Positions 22,051-33,559 of a stretch of DNA of 64,000 nucleotides are shown here, piece by piece. The translations under genes and the position numbers were made by a program. Every line of letters starts with the position of its first letter. Position 1 is the first letter of the stretch. The notes below the pieces were generated by a model. It searched no databases, was not told the DNA's origin, and saw only the letters and a list, made by a program, of their open reading frames with translations. The DNA is from Ceratopteris richardii. Taxonomy: Eukaryota > Streptophyta > Polypodiopsida > Polypodiales > Pteridaceae. The stretch lies in contig CM035408.1 in the NCBI GenBank assembly GCA_020310875.1, positions 144,665,907 to 144,729,906 of the forward strand, in the 5' to 3' direction.

Positions 22051-24366
22051 AGTTTAGTTGTGTAATCATGGAGGAAAAGTATTCTACTGAAGCAGAAACA
22101 TCTTCTAGGATAGTTTCAAATCGAACTAGAAATATACCTATAGATCAATCTTCAATTAATGTTTTTATGTCCACTTATTTGTTTCCCATGCCTATGAATA
22201 TTATAGTAGATGAGGAGACAATTTCCATTTTTTTTTTTAATATTTGCTTCCATTGGAAGAAAATAATGTGAGAACTTGTGTATATACATGTTTGTGAGTA
22301 TATTGACATTTTGTTTGAATAAAAGTTTTAAGAGTTAAGCAGAATAAGACCTACGATCGCAAGCTTGGAAGTCGACATTTACTATTCTTCATAAATGAAG
22401 GTGAGTAAAGTCTTCTGACCTTGGGATTTGTCATGTGTGTATATGTGTGCTATATGATCATGCTTTATTTTTTTGTAGAGTTCTAGAAAGAATTCTTAAA
22501 GAAATTTTAATAATGTGAATAAGTTGTATATAATGAGATGAAATGTTTGATAATTTTCATCAAGTTTTTTTAAGAAGAAATAGGAATCTTAGAGTAGCAA
22601 GTGAAGAATAAAGATTGAGAATGAAGAAAATAGAGATGATTGAGAATGCAAAATTCAGAGGAGCTACTGACTCCACACAGGTGATATGTCTTTGTTTCAG
22701 ATTTCTTTTCGTTTTGTACATGTATATATGAAGACTACATATTACAAGTATGTGATATATAAACAAATGCATAAATGCTAAGGGAATTAAGTAAATTTAG
22801 AATTTCATACATTTATTATGATTACATGTGATGCATAAATGGCCAAGGATTATATGAGTAGAATTGGCTAGCAGACTAAAGCTTTCGGGAGCTAAGACCT
22901 AGGAAAGTGAAGGCAAGACTTAAACTGAGTGTTTCTATATGCTAGTATACTTCAACGCTTGATGAGTGGGATTCTTTGATTTCTACTTTTGATCCCTCAC
23001 CTGTTCCTACCTCCATATAGATTATGATTTAGATAAATGTTCATACACCAGCCAGCTATATATGTATGTGTATGTTTCAGCAGTGCATTGCGATGGGATA
23101 GTACGTGGGTGGAGCTATCGTGATCGGGTGATCAAGGCCAGAAACAAATACTAGTTTTGTTTATGGCCTGATCTCTATGTTTTCCTGAACCTATATAGAC
23201 GAATAGGTGAGTGGAGTCACTTTGACCAGGTGGTTAGAGCCATGCGCTGACGTCGATTTCATATGGGGCTCACACTGTGTGTCGTGCACTATGTCAGGTC
23301 AGTAGACAAGTGGGGAAAACCTATCTAGGTGGATTGTTCCATGAGTCGCATCGGATTTCAACATAGGTCGAATTGTGTAAATAAAAGAATAAAAATAAAA
23401 TAAAAAAGGCTAAGCTTGGATGAAATGCAAAGAAAAAGAAAATAAAGCAAAAGTAAAAGAAATAAGGAAAAGATATGATGGGGGTTTGGACGATAAGATA
23501 TCAACAAGGGAAACAAATTGTAGTTCCACAAACCAAGTTATTAGGGATTAGTATGCTTGGGATAAGCTACTCGGTCTGAGCAGGTTGAGTGAGTGAAAGA
23601 GCTATGAAGCTTGCAATTCATCCATATGATTGTTAGTCTGATTGTATTGGTTGTAACATGATAGGTTGTATGTGATAGTTATACCTACTTTATTCTCTAA
23701 ATTTGTGCCAAGTTCAATATATTTGAATGATGCATATTTTTCCTTCAAGTTGGTTTACACCCACCTCTGATTGCTTGATACTTCTTGTGTTTGATGTTGT
23801 GCTTGCAAGTTGGTGCACTCGAAGAATGCACAGGTTCAAAGGGGGTGGATGTGGTCGAGATATCAAACCTAAGCCCACAATCCGATTGAAAGTAATTAAA
23901 AGTACAAAGTGAAGGTTAGCACATTGGGAGGATGTATATGTTTAGAGGGGGTGGATGTGGTTCTTACATGGAAATCAAGCTATCAAATTAAATCAGAAAC
24001 AATAATTGAAATCTCACTCAAGGTATATTAAGTAAGATATGAAGATATAATTAGAAGGATTCAAGTCTCTCTTACAAGATAGAAACTTCAAATGAGAACT
24101 CAGTAGATATACTTCAACTGGTGATCTTGATCCTTGATCATAATCTTCTATTGCATATTGATGCCTGAAAATAGTTCAGTTGCATTTCTTTTAATTGATT
24201 GTATGAATCGTAGTTGTTTGTTGTGATCCTTTCTTGAGTTCTTGCATTAAAATGCTAGCATATATGGTTATGCCTTGATCATGAGTATATGTGTCTGTTG
24301 AGAGTGCATCTAATGCATTTTGCAAAGGTGCATATGTTCAAATGTAGACGTGTATTAGCATGAGTG
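22046..24366. other. Gene-free stretch, probably old LTR or non-coding repeat
   Basis: No frame gives a recognisable protein. The short open frames (22068-22271, 23727-23912) lack family features. Weak internal repeats exist: GTGGAGCTATCGTGATCGGG (about 23110) against GTGGAGTCACTTTGACCAGG (about 23213), and GGGGGTGGATGTGGT at about 23841 and 23947. It may include the 3' LTR of Gypsy-2, but I could not define ends. Confidence 0.4.
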
Positions 24367-24900
24367 TGTTGGTGTATTTCATCCAAGCCTAGTGCTTGAT
24401 CACTCATAACTATAAAGCATTGCTTATGTACACTCTCAATGAGAGAGTCATAGGAACATCCCCTTGTAATTCTTGAAAAAGTAATACCTTGAAAAGTAAA
24501 ATTCTATGAAGAAATTCGTGGTCTTGTTAGGCATGAGTTACGAGCTGATTTAGGAATGATTGATAGCTACATGATTCCTCAACTTTATTGGAACTTTTAG
24601 GTACAATCCCTCCAATATTTGAATTCAAATATCTCTATATATACACATATGTATAATCGCAGAATAGAGAGCATAGCTTAAAGCTACATTTTGAGAAGAT
24701 TTTGATCAAGCATCAAGCCATAAGTGAAACACACATTGTGCTCCTCCTTTCCAAGCTTAATGTTCATTCATATCATGTACAATATGTGGAATACATATTT
24801 ATTTTCATGCTACATTGTGGAGTTCTTCTCATCTGTTGCAATAGGTTCACATTCATAACTTCAGTCAACTTCAGTGAGTGATTTCTCTATGTACACTTGA
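24367..24900 (+). repeat. Truncated LTR related to the Copia-8 family
   Basis: Starts TGTTGGTGTATTTCATCCAA followed by GCCTAGTGCTTGAT, clearly related to the Copia-8 LTR start (TGTTGGTGCATTTTACCCAA, then GCCTACATGCTTGAT). It continues with a matching layout (AATTCAAATATCTCTATATA TATA-like region) but is much diverged. It is cut off near 24900 by Gypsy-3, about half of the 1079-bp full LTR. Confidence 0.6.
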
Positions 24901-24904
24901 TGTT

Positions 24905-25290
24905 TTGCTGAGCAATTGAAATGAGAAAATTGGAAATTTTTGGCACCAATCTTGAAGTGCATGCCTTCTTCTTGAGCGGTGATAATAGCCTTCACCACCC
25001 TAACTAGGTTATTATCATCACTTTGTATTTGTTGGAGTGTGGCATCACATTATTTTATCTCGTTTTGAGTATGTTGGAGATTGTGTCATAAAAGCTCCAA
25101 TTGTTGCTCAATCAATACCCCGAGTAGAAGTGATGTACCAAAATGCTTGGTATTATGGGTAGGGTCTATGGCCTTATATAGAACAACAAACTAGGACTCG
25201 ACCTCTTGTTCGAAATGGATGCCCAATCAAGAGCGGACATCGTAAATTGCAATTGGACACTGATACATACACCTCCATAGATCCATGCAG
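24905..25290 (-). pseudogene. Gypsy-3 gag 5' fragment (Gypsy-4 family)
   Basis: The minus strand reads LIEQQLELL, then HNLQHTQNEIK, then DDNNLVRVVKAIITAQEEGM and HFKIG. It parallels the Gypsy-4 gag N-terminus at 28890-29070 (LKQQLELLWHKLRGAQNEIG, DSLVRVVKAIVSAQYDG, HSKIG). It has two stops and is truncated near 24905. Confidence 0.75.
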
Positions 25291-25302
25291 GCTCTAATAC
25301 CA
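25291..25302 (-). other. Gypsy-3 primer-binding site
   Basis: TGGTATTAGAGC on the minus strand, the same variant PBS used by Gypsy-4 at 28238. It separates the LTR (right) from gag (left). Confidence 0.8.
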
Positions 25303-25305
25303 TTC

Positions 25306-25790
25306 TGTATAGGATCTTGCAGATGCACAAATGCAGAGATAGTACGGAAATAGAATCTTGCAAAAGCATAAACAAAACAGATAGAGACAAGAGTCTGGAC
25401 ACAAGATTGGGTACGATCTTCCCCGAGATACTCTTATGGAAGAGTCTATAAGAGCATGTGTATTTATAAGTACTTTTCACTACGTCCTGAATACAGGATA
25501 CATGAGGTTAGTGCTTTAAAAAGCATGCATTTACAAAAATTTGCTTGATTTACAAAATTCTCACTTTCCAAGTGATCTACTATTTTTACAAAAATGATGC
25601 TTTCTAGAGCGATCTATAATTTTTACAAAAAATATCTAGAATACTATCTTTAACTATCTTCAAAAGTATTTAAATAAATCCATGTGTGTTCATGCCCTCA
25701 TGATTCTTTAGCTGCTAAATCAAAACACAAATCACATTAAAAATTCTCAAGACATTAAAATCCATAAAACATTCTATTATTCCATAAAGT
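25306..25790 (-). repeat. Gypsy-3 5' LTR
   Basis: About 485 bp, starting TGTATAGGATCTT in + coordinates. Its reverse complement aligns with the Gypsy-4 LTR at the 5' region (ATGGAATAATAGAA, then GTTTTGATTTAGC and GAGGGCATGAA) and at the end (AAGATCCTATACA). The outer end is blurred by the adjoining Copia-5, into which it appears inserted. A TATA-like TATTTATA (minus TATAAATA) lies at 25461-25468. Confidence 0.7.
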
Positions 25791-25794
25791 ATAA

Positions 25795-26690
25795 TAGCTT
25801 CATTCGATTTGAGCATCTAGAGTCAATGTAGAATACATGCTCATTAGACTTACCTTTCTTCATTCCCATGTTCATAAGTACAAGTGAATCTTCTTGAGCT
25901 TGATCATTTGTTTAATTTTTGTAATCTCTCCTTCCTTTGTATCCTCCTCGATAGTTTTTTTAAAGGAAGTGTTTTTGTATCCATATTAATTGTTTTACTT
26001 GCCTCTTGAAGCTCCATAACCACCTCTGCTATATTCTCTTCCTTTGTGATTCCTTGGATTTCTAAATCAATGATCTGTTATATAATTTGATAGATCACAT
26101 ATGGTGCAAGGTTGAGAGACTTAAGCTCTCCCCTACCTTGTCTTCCTCCTTTGCCTCTTCCTCTTGAGCTTCTACCTCTACCTACAAAGTTAGCTTGAGA
26201 GGTGCTTCCTTCATCATCAGATTTCTTAGCTTTTCCTTTGTTATCTTTGCCTCTTCTTTTATCCATATAAAGAGTAGAGGATTGGTTAGATTTCTAGTTT
26301 TCTCGATTCTTCATGAGTTTGGCTTCATGGGTGAAGAGTTTCCCCATGTGTGTGTTGAAATCTAGTGCTTGCATATCCATGTATGAATTCATAGCTCTGT
26401 TCAAAGCTTCCCATTTGACATTAGCTTTGATTCTATTGATGAATTGCCTCAGATTCTAATCTTCATCAATGACTTGTCCAATACCACCATGTTGATTTTC
26501 AATGTCCTTCATCTTGGTGATAAGACACTTTGCTTGGGCATCTTCTTGAGTGTTGTGAATTCCATCTACAATTGTTTCTTCCTAGCTTTGGTGCCTAAGG
26601 AGAAGATTGCTTCCAAAGCATTCCATGTCTCTTGAGAGGTCTTAGAGTTTCTAATATGAAGAAGTAACAATTTCAATATCAGAATAATGG
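25795..26690 (-). pseudogene. Copia-5 gag to protease fragment (Copia-8 family)
   Basis: Minus strand from 26690: SQETWNALEAIFS, an L-x-MEFTTLKK-type gag core, then GSTSQANFVGRGRSSRGRGK (26078-26266), GYGASRGK and protease HVFYIDSRCSNRM near 25820. This follows Copia-8 gag (GSSFQANFAGRGRARGRGRG) and protease (HIFYIDSGCLNHV). Stops are frequent. The D-S-G triad is D-S-R here. Flanks: Gypsy-3 LTR to the left, unknown coding-like DNA to the right. Confidence 0.75.
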
Positions 26691-27830
26691 ATAGATACCA
26701 TCCATCAAAGAATCATGACTTTCACATAGTAAATAACATGCCTATGACTCAAGAAACATGTCAAAAAACAAGCATATATAAATGCATATTAAGATTACCA
26801 ATCTATAAGCCGGACTTCAAAAGATGCATAGAGGTGATGAATGAATTACATCCCCCTAAATTGATATAGAGGAAGAAGTATGGCTATTGCATCAACACTT
26901 CTGTTTTCTAGGCATGAACAGATTTACAACTCCTCAAAAGATAGTCGTGCAACTATTATCTCATGCGATCAAGTAAGTGGGAGACAAAATGAATATGACT
27001 CCATACGTTTATGAAATGTTATGTGAAGCTAAGAAGGAGTGGGGTATAAATAAGTTTCATTATGGAACACAGACTTAACCATTCTTATTTATCATGCTTT
27101 GAATATTTTTTATCATCTACAACTTATGCCAACTATCTTGGACATGGTTAGATATGTGAAATCTACATCGGTTCCAAAAAGAAGAAGGTAGTAGGTACTA
27201 TAGAAGTTGGACCTATTGCAACACATGCGAGGAGGAAAGAGAGCAAGAGAGTATGATGAAGTGATAAATACATCATCAGCTAATAGAATCCATCAATTTC
27301 CAACTTCCATTATAGCCTAACCACCACCCATTATTGAGGAAGAAATAGAAGAGGCTTAACAAGCCACCCATGCATTTATTTAGGGGCAAGTGAATCGAGA
27401 TATCGAAGATCACTATTATAGACCAGCAAGTGAGGCTAAGGCAAAGTAAAGGACGAGCAAAAGAATTTCAAGAATATCGCACTATGTAGAACTGGGATTA
27501 GAGGATTCAAGTTCTTATTCAAGGCCACAAGTTCAAGAATATCAATCCCGATTGAATGCCAATTTGCAACATGATTCTAATGATGATGGAAATTGGGAAG
27601 AACTCAATCAAATGGTCAATGATCAAGAGAGAATGATTCAGCATAAGGCACAAGATGAAGAAAAAGATAAAGATGTACTTTGCACTCAGAGAACTTGTAT
27701 AGATTTTACGATCCTAATCAATCTTGTTACAAATATTCAAAGAGAATAAAGAGTGTCTTTGAATGCTACTTATACTCATACTCTTGCTCAAGGAGAAGAA
27801 GTGCCATCAAGAACACAACAAAGTGATGGC
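26690..27830 (+). pseudogene. Unrecognised decayed coding sequence
   Basis: Plus-strand frames have protein-like stretches separated by stops. They are MDRYHPSKNHDFHIVNNMPM with RLPIYKPDFKRCIEVMNELH (26687-26869), then TPYVYEMLCEAKKEWGINKF (about 27001-27060), then a charged region with KRAREYDEVINTSSANRIHQ, KRISRISHYVELGLEDSSSY and NLQHDSNDDGNWEELNQMVN (27240-27640). I do not recognise the family. Length, polarity and setting suggest an accessory ORF of a large LTR element, interrupted at about 27836 by the Gypsy-4 LTR. Confidence 0.4.
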
Positions 27831-27835
27831 ACAAA

Positions 27836-28236
27836 AGGCATGAAAGGATGGACATCAATAATCAGGTTTATATTTTGTATAGTTTGTAAATACACCCACA
27901 TAGAGGGTTCTATTTTTGGAAACAACTAGCAAAAGTAGTGGTTAGAATAAGGATCACTATTGACCGTGATCTCTATTAATAAAAGCAAGGGCTCTCCACA
28001 AAAGAGACCAACTTTTACTTTCACACATGCTTTTCAAATCCGCTCTCATGTAAACTATTTTTACAGAATGAAAAAATCCTATAAATACATGCACTTTATG
28101 GACTGTTGAAACAGAGTGCATGGGGGGAGATTGCACCCAATACTATGTTTTGTCTAGTCTCCTTGCATATCTATTTCTTTGTGTGTTTTCAGCATTCATA
28201 GCCTCTGTGTGCACATGAATTAAGATCCTGATAACA
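27836..28236 (+). repeat. Gypsy-4 5' LTR (5'-truncated)
   Basis: Aligns through its full length with the reverse complement of the 3' LTR at 48945-49462 (for example GGTTTATATTTTGTATAGTT and GGGGGGAGATTGCACCCAAT) and ends CTGATAACA next to a PBS. The first about 110 bp of the LTR are not recognisable here. By eye the two LTRs differ at roughly 10% of sites. Confidence 0.8.
28080..28087 (+). promoter_or_regulatory. Gypsy-4 LTR TATA box
   Basis: TATAAATA in the 5' LTR, conserved at the matching place in the 3' LTR (minus strand, 49094-49101), about 150 bp before the LTR end. Inferred from position and conservation. Confidence 0.5.
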
Positions 28237-28237
28237 G

Positions 28238-28249
28238 TGGTATTAGAGC
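28238..28249 (+). other. Gypsy-4 primer-binding site
   Basis: TGGTATTAGAGC, one base after the LTR end CAG. It is a one-base variant of the iMet-tRNA PBS shared with Gypsy-3. Confidence 0.85.
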
Positions 28250-28325
28250 TCTCTATGCGTCACTACGGAAGGGTCTCTTTCCATTTGTTTTGGCATTTGA
28301 CCTTTGTTTTGTTGTTTGCTTCTCC

Positions 28326-28442
28326 TTCCAATTTCGATTCTGATTTTGATTCCGATTCCTATCCTTGTCCCTATTTTCGTTCCAATTCCTGTTCCTGTTC
28401 CTGTTCCTGAACCTGAACCTAGGTTTACACCTAGGTTTACAC
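28326..28442. repeat. Short-period repeats in the Gypsy-4 leader
   Basis: TTCCTG hexamers near 28385-28410, then three copies of GGTTTACACCTA(G/T) to 28442, in the untranslated leader before gag. Confidence 0.7.
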
Positions 28443-28850
28443 CTATGTTTACTCATTTGGCTTACTCCAGGGTGTCGACTAAAGCATATAACATAGGAAT
28501 AACTAAGGCATTACTTTGGCACCCATGGTTCCCTTGGTGACTGTTGGTAGCCATTGGCTACGCGCGAACCCATTTTAGTTTATGAGTGTCAATAAGGATT
28601 TTTATCTTCACCAAAGAGGGAGGACTTGAGCCCACAACCTCACTCTCAGAAAGGAAGTGTTTTATCACTACACTATCTCTTTGAGTTGTCACTCTAGTTC
28701 TCTTTTCTTATATTTAACACAACTTGCATCTCTTTCTTACTTTTTCAATTCCCAAGAACAACCCTTCCTTTTACATTTTAATTCAAGCAATCTCAAATTT
28801 TTTTTACATATCTAGCAAGAGGGTTTTGTTCTATACATACCCATGGACCT

Positions 28851-30055
28851 ATGAACACCATGGAGGATTTTAGTGAGTCATCTCTACCTGAGGTACCACT
28901 CAAGCAACAGCTTGAGCTCCTGTGGCACAAGCTTCGAGGCGCTCAGAATGAGATCGGACAATGCAACGAAGTATTTCAGAAGCAATCTCATGAAGATAGC
29001 CTTGTGAGGGTGGTAAAAGCTATTGTCTCTGCCCAATATGATGGCACGCATTCCAAGATTGGTGTTGTTAAAAACTACCAATTTCTATAGTTTGATGGCT
29101 ATAAGAATGACCCTTTAGTTCTTTCATAGTTATCACAATTTGACGATTTCTATTCTGATGAAACATATGCTGAAAGTAAAAAAAAAGCAAATTTTCCACT
29201 AACTATTTAGTAGGAAGCTCAGCTCTAGTGGAATGTCCCTTACATAGAAGGAGGGTGACACTACCACTACTTACATGGAGCAGTTTTGGCAAAAATTATT
29301 ATTGGTTTGAATGCTCGAAGATGTACCAGAGGATATCTTGCAGTGGAAATATGAAGATGGTTTGAAGATGGGAATCCAAGCGAAGCTTCACACCCTATGG
29401 CCTAAAACCCACAAAAAGGCTATCTCTTTTGCCTATGATGCAGAAAAGGAAATTCATTCCATAACCAAGTCGATCCATCTACAACAACTGCATCAATGAC
29501 CACTTTTTGTTAAACCAACCTTTCCTATGAAACGTAATTTTAATGCCCCCTCTTAATCTAGTTTTTCTTGTCCTCCACAATCCAAATAATCAACATCACC
29601 TATTGCTTCGTCTCTCCAACCTACCAAACCACTTACCTTGCAAAATTCAGCGATGGATGCCCAACAAAAGCGATCACATATCACTTGCTGGGATTGTGGT
29701 AAACTTGGACATACAAAAATGAAGTGTCGATTGCGACCTCTTCACATGAAACTAGTTGCACCTCCTATTTGGGTAGAGGAAGCATTGGCGAAGGACATAA
29801 GCACCTTGAAAAATGATATCTCTATTCATTCTTTACTTTGCATGCAGGCTACTATCAATACCAAACTGGTTAATATTTTACATGATGATGGTAGTTCACA
29901 TGATTTCATTTCATATTTATTAGTACAAGAACTTAAATTAAAAACAATTCCTTCCTTGTATAAAGTGAAAGTTGCATTTCAAGGTAGTTGTTATAATATA
30001 ACACGAGAAGTGCAAGACGTTATGATTAGCATAGGCCCATATGTAGATGCATGAA
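28851..30055 (+). pseudogene. Gypsy-4 gag and protease
   Basis: Gag starts MNTMEDFSESSLPEVPLKQQ at 28851, with a stop after 79 codons. Later segments include the zinc knuckle CWDCGKLGHTKMKC (about 29689-29730, CX2CX4HX4C) and an aspartic protease loop reading LHDDGSSHDFIS (about 29878-29915), where D-S/T-G-A is expected. The knuckle-protease frame is open from 29638 to 30054. Gag would package RNA and the protease would process the polyprotein. Stops in gag and the D-D-G-S loop argue against activity. Confidence 0.85.
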
Positions 30056-30072
30056 CATTTTTAATTGCACCT

Positions 30073-32878
30073 TTGCAATCTTACAATGTTATACTCGGTA
30101 TGCCTTTTCATCATCATTATAACCCATGCATTGACTACCATAGCCATACATTTAACTTTAAATTTAAAGTTCAAATCATTACTTTGTCTGGGCAGCATTA
30201 TTTCCAGCCATTTCCATTGATTAGTCATACTCAAGTAAAACTTGCATTTAGGAAAGGATGCAATTCATGCATTGTTTTCATCAATGTAATAAATTCTTAT
30301 AATCATACACTTCCTAATGCACATAAACCTTTCATGACTACTTATAAGGATTATTTTATGTGTGAGTATCCCTCTGAACTACCACCATCTGATGATCCTT
30401 TAACCATAGCATAGACTTAATTCCTGGTAGTTCTCCTCCTCATAAAGCACCTTATGGGCATGGCCCACTACACCAAAAGGAAATAGAGAACCAAGTGAAA
30501 GACCTTCTCCACAAGGGACTTATAAGGCCTAGTTCCTCCCCATTTGGAGCACCAGCTCTCTTACTAGAGAAGAAGAATAAAACTTATCAAAGGTCATTGA
30601 TTATAGAGCCCTTAACAAGATCACAATAAAGAATAGATAGCCTATTCCTCGAATAGATGATCTCTTAGATAAATTACGAGGAGCTCATGTATTTAGTAAA
30701 ATTGATCTTAAATTAGGCTACCATCAGATTCGTATGATGCAAAATGATATTTTTAAGACTGCATTTAGAACTCAAACTGGTCATTATGAATTTATAGTAA
30801 TGTCTTTTGGACTTACCAATGTGCCTACTACATTTGCACGAATGATGAACAACATTTTTCTTGATTACCAAGCTTTTGTTCTTGTATTCTTTGATGATAT
30901 ACATTTTTACAATAAGAATGATGGTAAGCATGAAAAGCATCTAAAAATAGTTTTTCATTTGCCACGAGAGAACACACTTTATGCTAATCCTGAAAATATT
31001 TACTTCTTTCAACATAAGATAGAATATCTAGGACATATTATTTCAAGTGAAGGCATGCATGTAGATCCAAAAAGGATTAAAAGTTATTGTAGAATGGCCT
31101 ACACCACATTCAGTCAATGATGTTCGTTCTTTTCTTGGGTTGGCTAGTTTCTATAGGAAGTTTGTTTCAATTTTTTCCTATTTAACATTGCCTCTTACCT
31201 TATTATTGAAAAAGAAAATAAAATTTTCATGAGGAGTTACCCAACAACAATCCTTTGAAAAACTCAAACATGCACTTTCATATGCACCTATTTTATAGTT
31301 ACCTGCTTTTTCACAACCATTTCATGTTGTTAATGATGCTAGTGGTTCAGGAGTAGGTGTTCTTTTAATGAAAAATGATCATCCAGTTGCATTTGAAAGT
31401 AGAAATCTTAAGCCCTTAGAAAAGAATTATAGTACATATGATAAAGAATTGTTATGAGTTGTGCATGCTTTGGAATTTTGGAAACTCTATCTTATTGTTT
31501 TTGAGGTATTAATCAAAACCGATCAACAGGCTATTAAGCATTTATTAAATCAGCCCTTAACCTCTTATAGACATCTTAAATCATCTTCATTCATTCAAAC
31601 TTTCTAGCCCATGATCCAATATCAACCGTGTAAAGCTAATGTCGTAGCCGATGCTCTTAGCCGTTTTCCTTCACGTTCTGTTGTTTTGCGTAATATTTCT
31701 ACTTATGCATCTGATTTGTATTTCTCACGTGTGTGGCATGACTTCAAAAATGGTGCACCTTTATCTAATGAACATTATACATCTCATCATGGTTTGCTTT
31801 ATTTTCAACATAGATTGTGCATAACCCAATCTTTTAAAGATTTTTTCATCAAACAAATGCATGAACCATCTTACATGGGTCATAGAGGCATACAGAGCAC
31901 CATTTCTGCTTGCAAAGATTTCTTCTTTTGACCCCCGATGGAAAAAGATATTGCACATTATGTTTCTCAATGCCTTGTATGTCAACATGTAAAGTGTCAT
32001 CATGGTAAATCATTTGGATTGTTAATGCCACTTCCCATTCCAAGCGAACCATGGGAACAAGTCTCTATGGGTTTTATCACAGGTCTTCCTATCACTTCAT
32101 CACATAACGATATGATTTGGACAATAGCTGATAGGTTTCGTAAATATGCATATTTCATTCCTTGTAGAAAAACTTTTTTTGCACCTCAAGCTGCAAAATT
32201 ATTCATCAAATGCATTTTCCCACATCATGGATTTCCAAAAGTAATGTTATGTGATCGTGATGTTCATTTTTTAAATCATTTTTGGGTTGCCTTATTTCTG
32301 CATTTTGGTTCTAAAATAGATTTCAACTATGCATTTCATCCTGAAAGTAATGAACAAAGTGAGGCTACCAATCGTAATATTCTTGATTTATTGCATTTTT
32401 AATCATTAGATAGTCCCACTAACTGGCACCAAAAGTTTTCATTGCTTCAATTTGCTTACAATAACACCACACACACCAAGATTGGTCATGCACCTTTTGA
32501 AATTGTTTACGGGAAAAAGCTTCTTATTCCCATGTAACGCACTCAAACTGATATTCCAATTGTTGATTCTATTGTTGAAGATCACATTTCTATACTTCAC
32601 AATGTTCACGAGAACAATAGGAAAAGTCAAGAAAGTTATACATGTTATTTCAATACAAAATGATTAGCCAAGGAATTCGAGGAAAATGATCCTGTATGTT
32701 TGCTTATCATTAAAAGATGTCTGAAAAATATTTTGGAACATCCCAAAATTAAATTTGCACCATGCTGTTATTGACCATTTTGCATTATACAAAAAATTAA
32801 TGATAATTCATTCAGATTAGATATACCATCTCATTGGAATATACATAATTATTTTCATATTAGTTTACTTAAACCATT
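30073..32878 (+). pseudogene. Gypsy-4 pol (RT, RNase H, integrase), first part
   Basis: After the protease end (YNVILGMPFHHHYNP) the RT shows VIDYRALNKITIKNR, PRIDDLLDKLRGAHVFSKID, TGHYEFIVMSFGLTNVPTTF and the active-site strand VFFDDIHFY (30740-30910). RNase H: VVNDASGSGVGVLLM, DKELL, KTDQQAIKHLL and ANVVADALSRFPS (31330-31680). Integrase: HEPSYMGHRGIQSTISA with CLVCQHVKCHHGK (zinc HHCC), then GFITGLPITSSHNDMIWTIA, VMLCDRDVHFLNHFW and NEQSEATNRNILD (31850-32400). The frame ends FHISLLKP at 32878, where the Tat 3' LTR is inserted. The missing C-terminus lies at 49463-49858 on the other strand. Stops and frameshifts are scattered through it. Confidence 0.9.
32874..32878 (+). repeat. Tat target-site duplication, left copy (CCATT)
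   Basis: CCATT immediately before the Tat LTR. The same five bases, as AATGG on the + strand, adjoin the other Tat LTR at 49854-49858. In Gypsy-4 frame they encode part of KPF, which is read on both sides. Confidence 0.85.
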
Positions 32879-33544
32879 TGTTGCTCTAGCACAATGGTGA
32901 GAACCACGTTAAGAAGCTCCACCTCCTTAATGTCAATCCGCGAAAGAGATAGGAGTGATATGAAGTTCGTGAATATGAGATGAAGTGAGAGTGAAGGTGA
33001 GAAGCATAGAAATGCACACACACATACACACACACACACACAACAAAGAGACAAGCAAGACACAATGGAAGGTAGGAAATCAACTCTATTGCTCAAGAAC
33101 ACTCTTACAAGCTCAAACTCATTCTAGCTCATACAAGTCTACACTAGCTAACCTCAAAAATGAGCTCTCTAGCTCTTTTTATAGATTCTAGACTAGTTTT
33201 GACTGGTTTCACATCTAGTGACCGGCATAGTTAAGAAATAGGTTCTAGGTGCTATTTGAAAGGGTAAACGGTGTCTAAAAATAACCAAAATTGGTACGCT
33301 CATTCTACCTAAGCTCCTCAAGCTTAGGGTCTCCTCGGCTTGTAAAAAATGGAGCTATAAATTACAAAAAGGGTTTTTCTATGTTACGTATGGTACAAAA
33401 GTGATGAAAATCACTGTTGGAGGTTTTGAAATGTATTTATAAAATATAAGTCTTTAAAAAATGATTCGACTGACTCCCTGCTTCTTCGTTATGCTCTGTC
33501 TTCACATGCTTCCGCGTCTTCTATGCCTCTGGCTACTGCCAACA
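32879..33544 (-). repeat. Tat-like element 3' LTR
   Basis: 666 bp with TGTTG/CAACA ends. It is the inverse of the LTR at 49859-50459 and lies next to a polypurine tract, so it is a 3' LTR on the minus strand. It contains a (CA)n run at 33013-33041. Versus the other LTR it carries about 50 bp extra near 33103-33155. Point differences are about 4-5% by eye. Confidence 0.9.
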
Positions 33545-33558
33545 CCCCCCTCCCTCTC
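33545..33558 (-). other. Tat polypurine tract
   Basis: The minus strand reads GAGAGGGAGGGGGG directly before the 3' LTR start. This is the plus-strand DNA primer site for reverse transcription and fixes the orientation of this half. Confidence 0.85.
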
Positions 33559-33559
33559 G

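Noticed and set aside
28253..28456. Arg/Asn-rich minus-strand ORF
   Set aside because: It is the antisense of short TTCCTG-like repeats in the Gypsy-4 leader.
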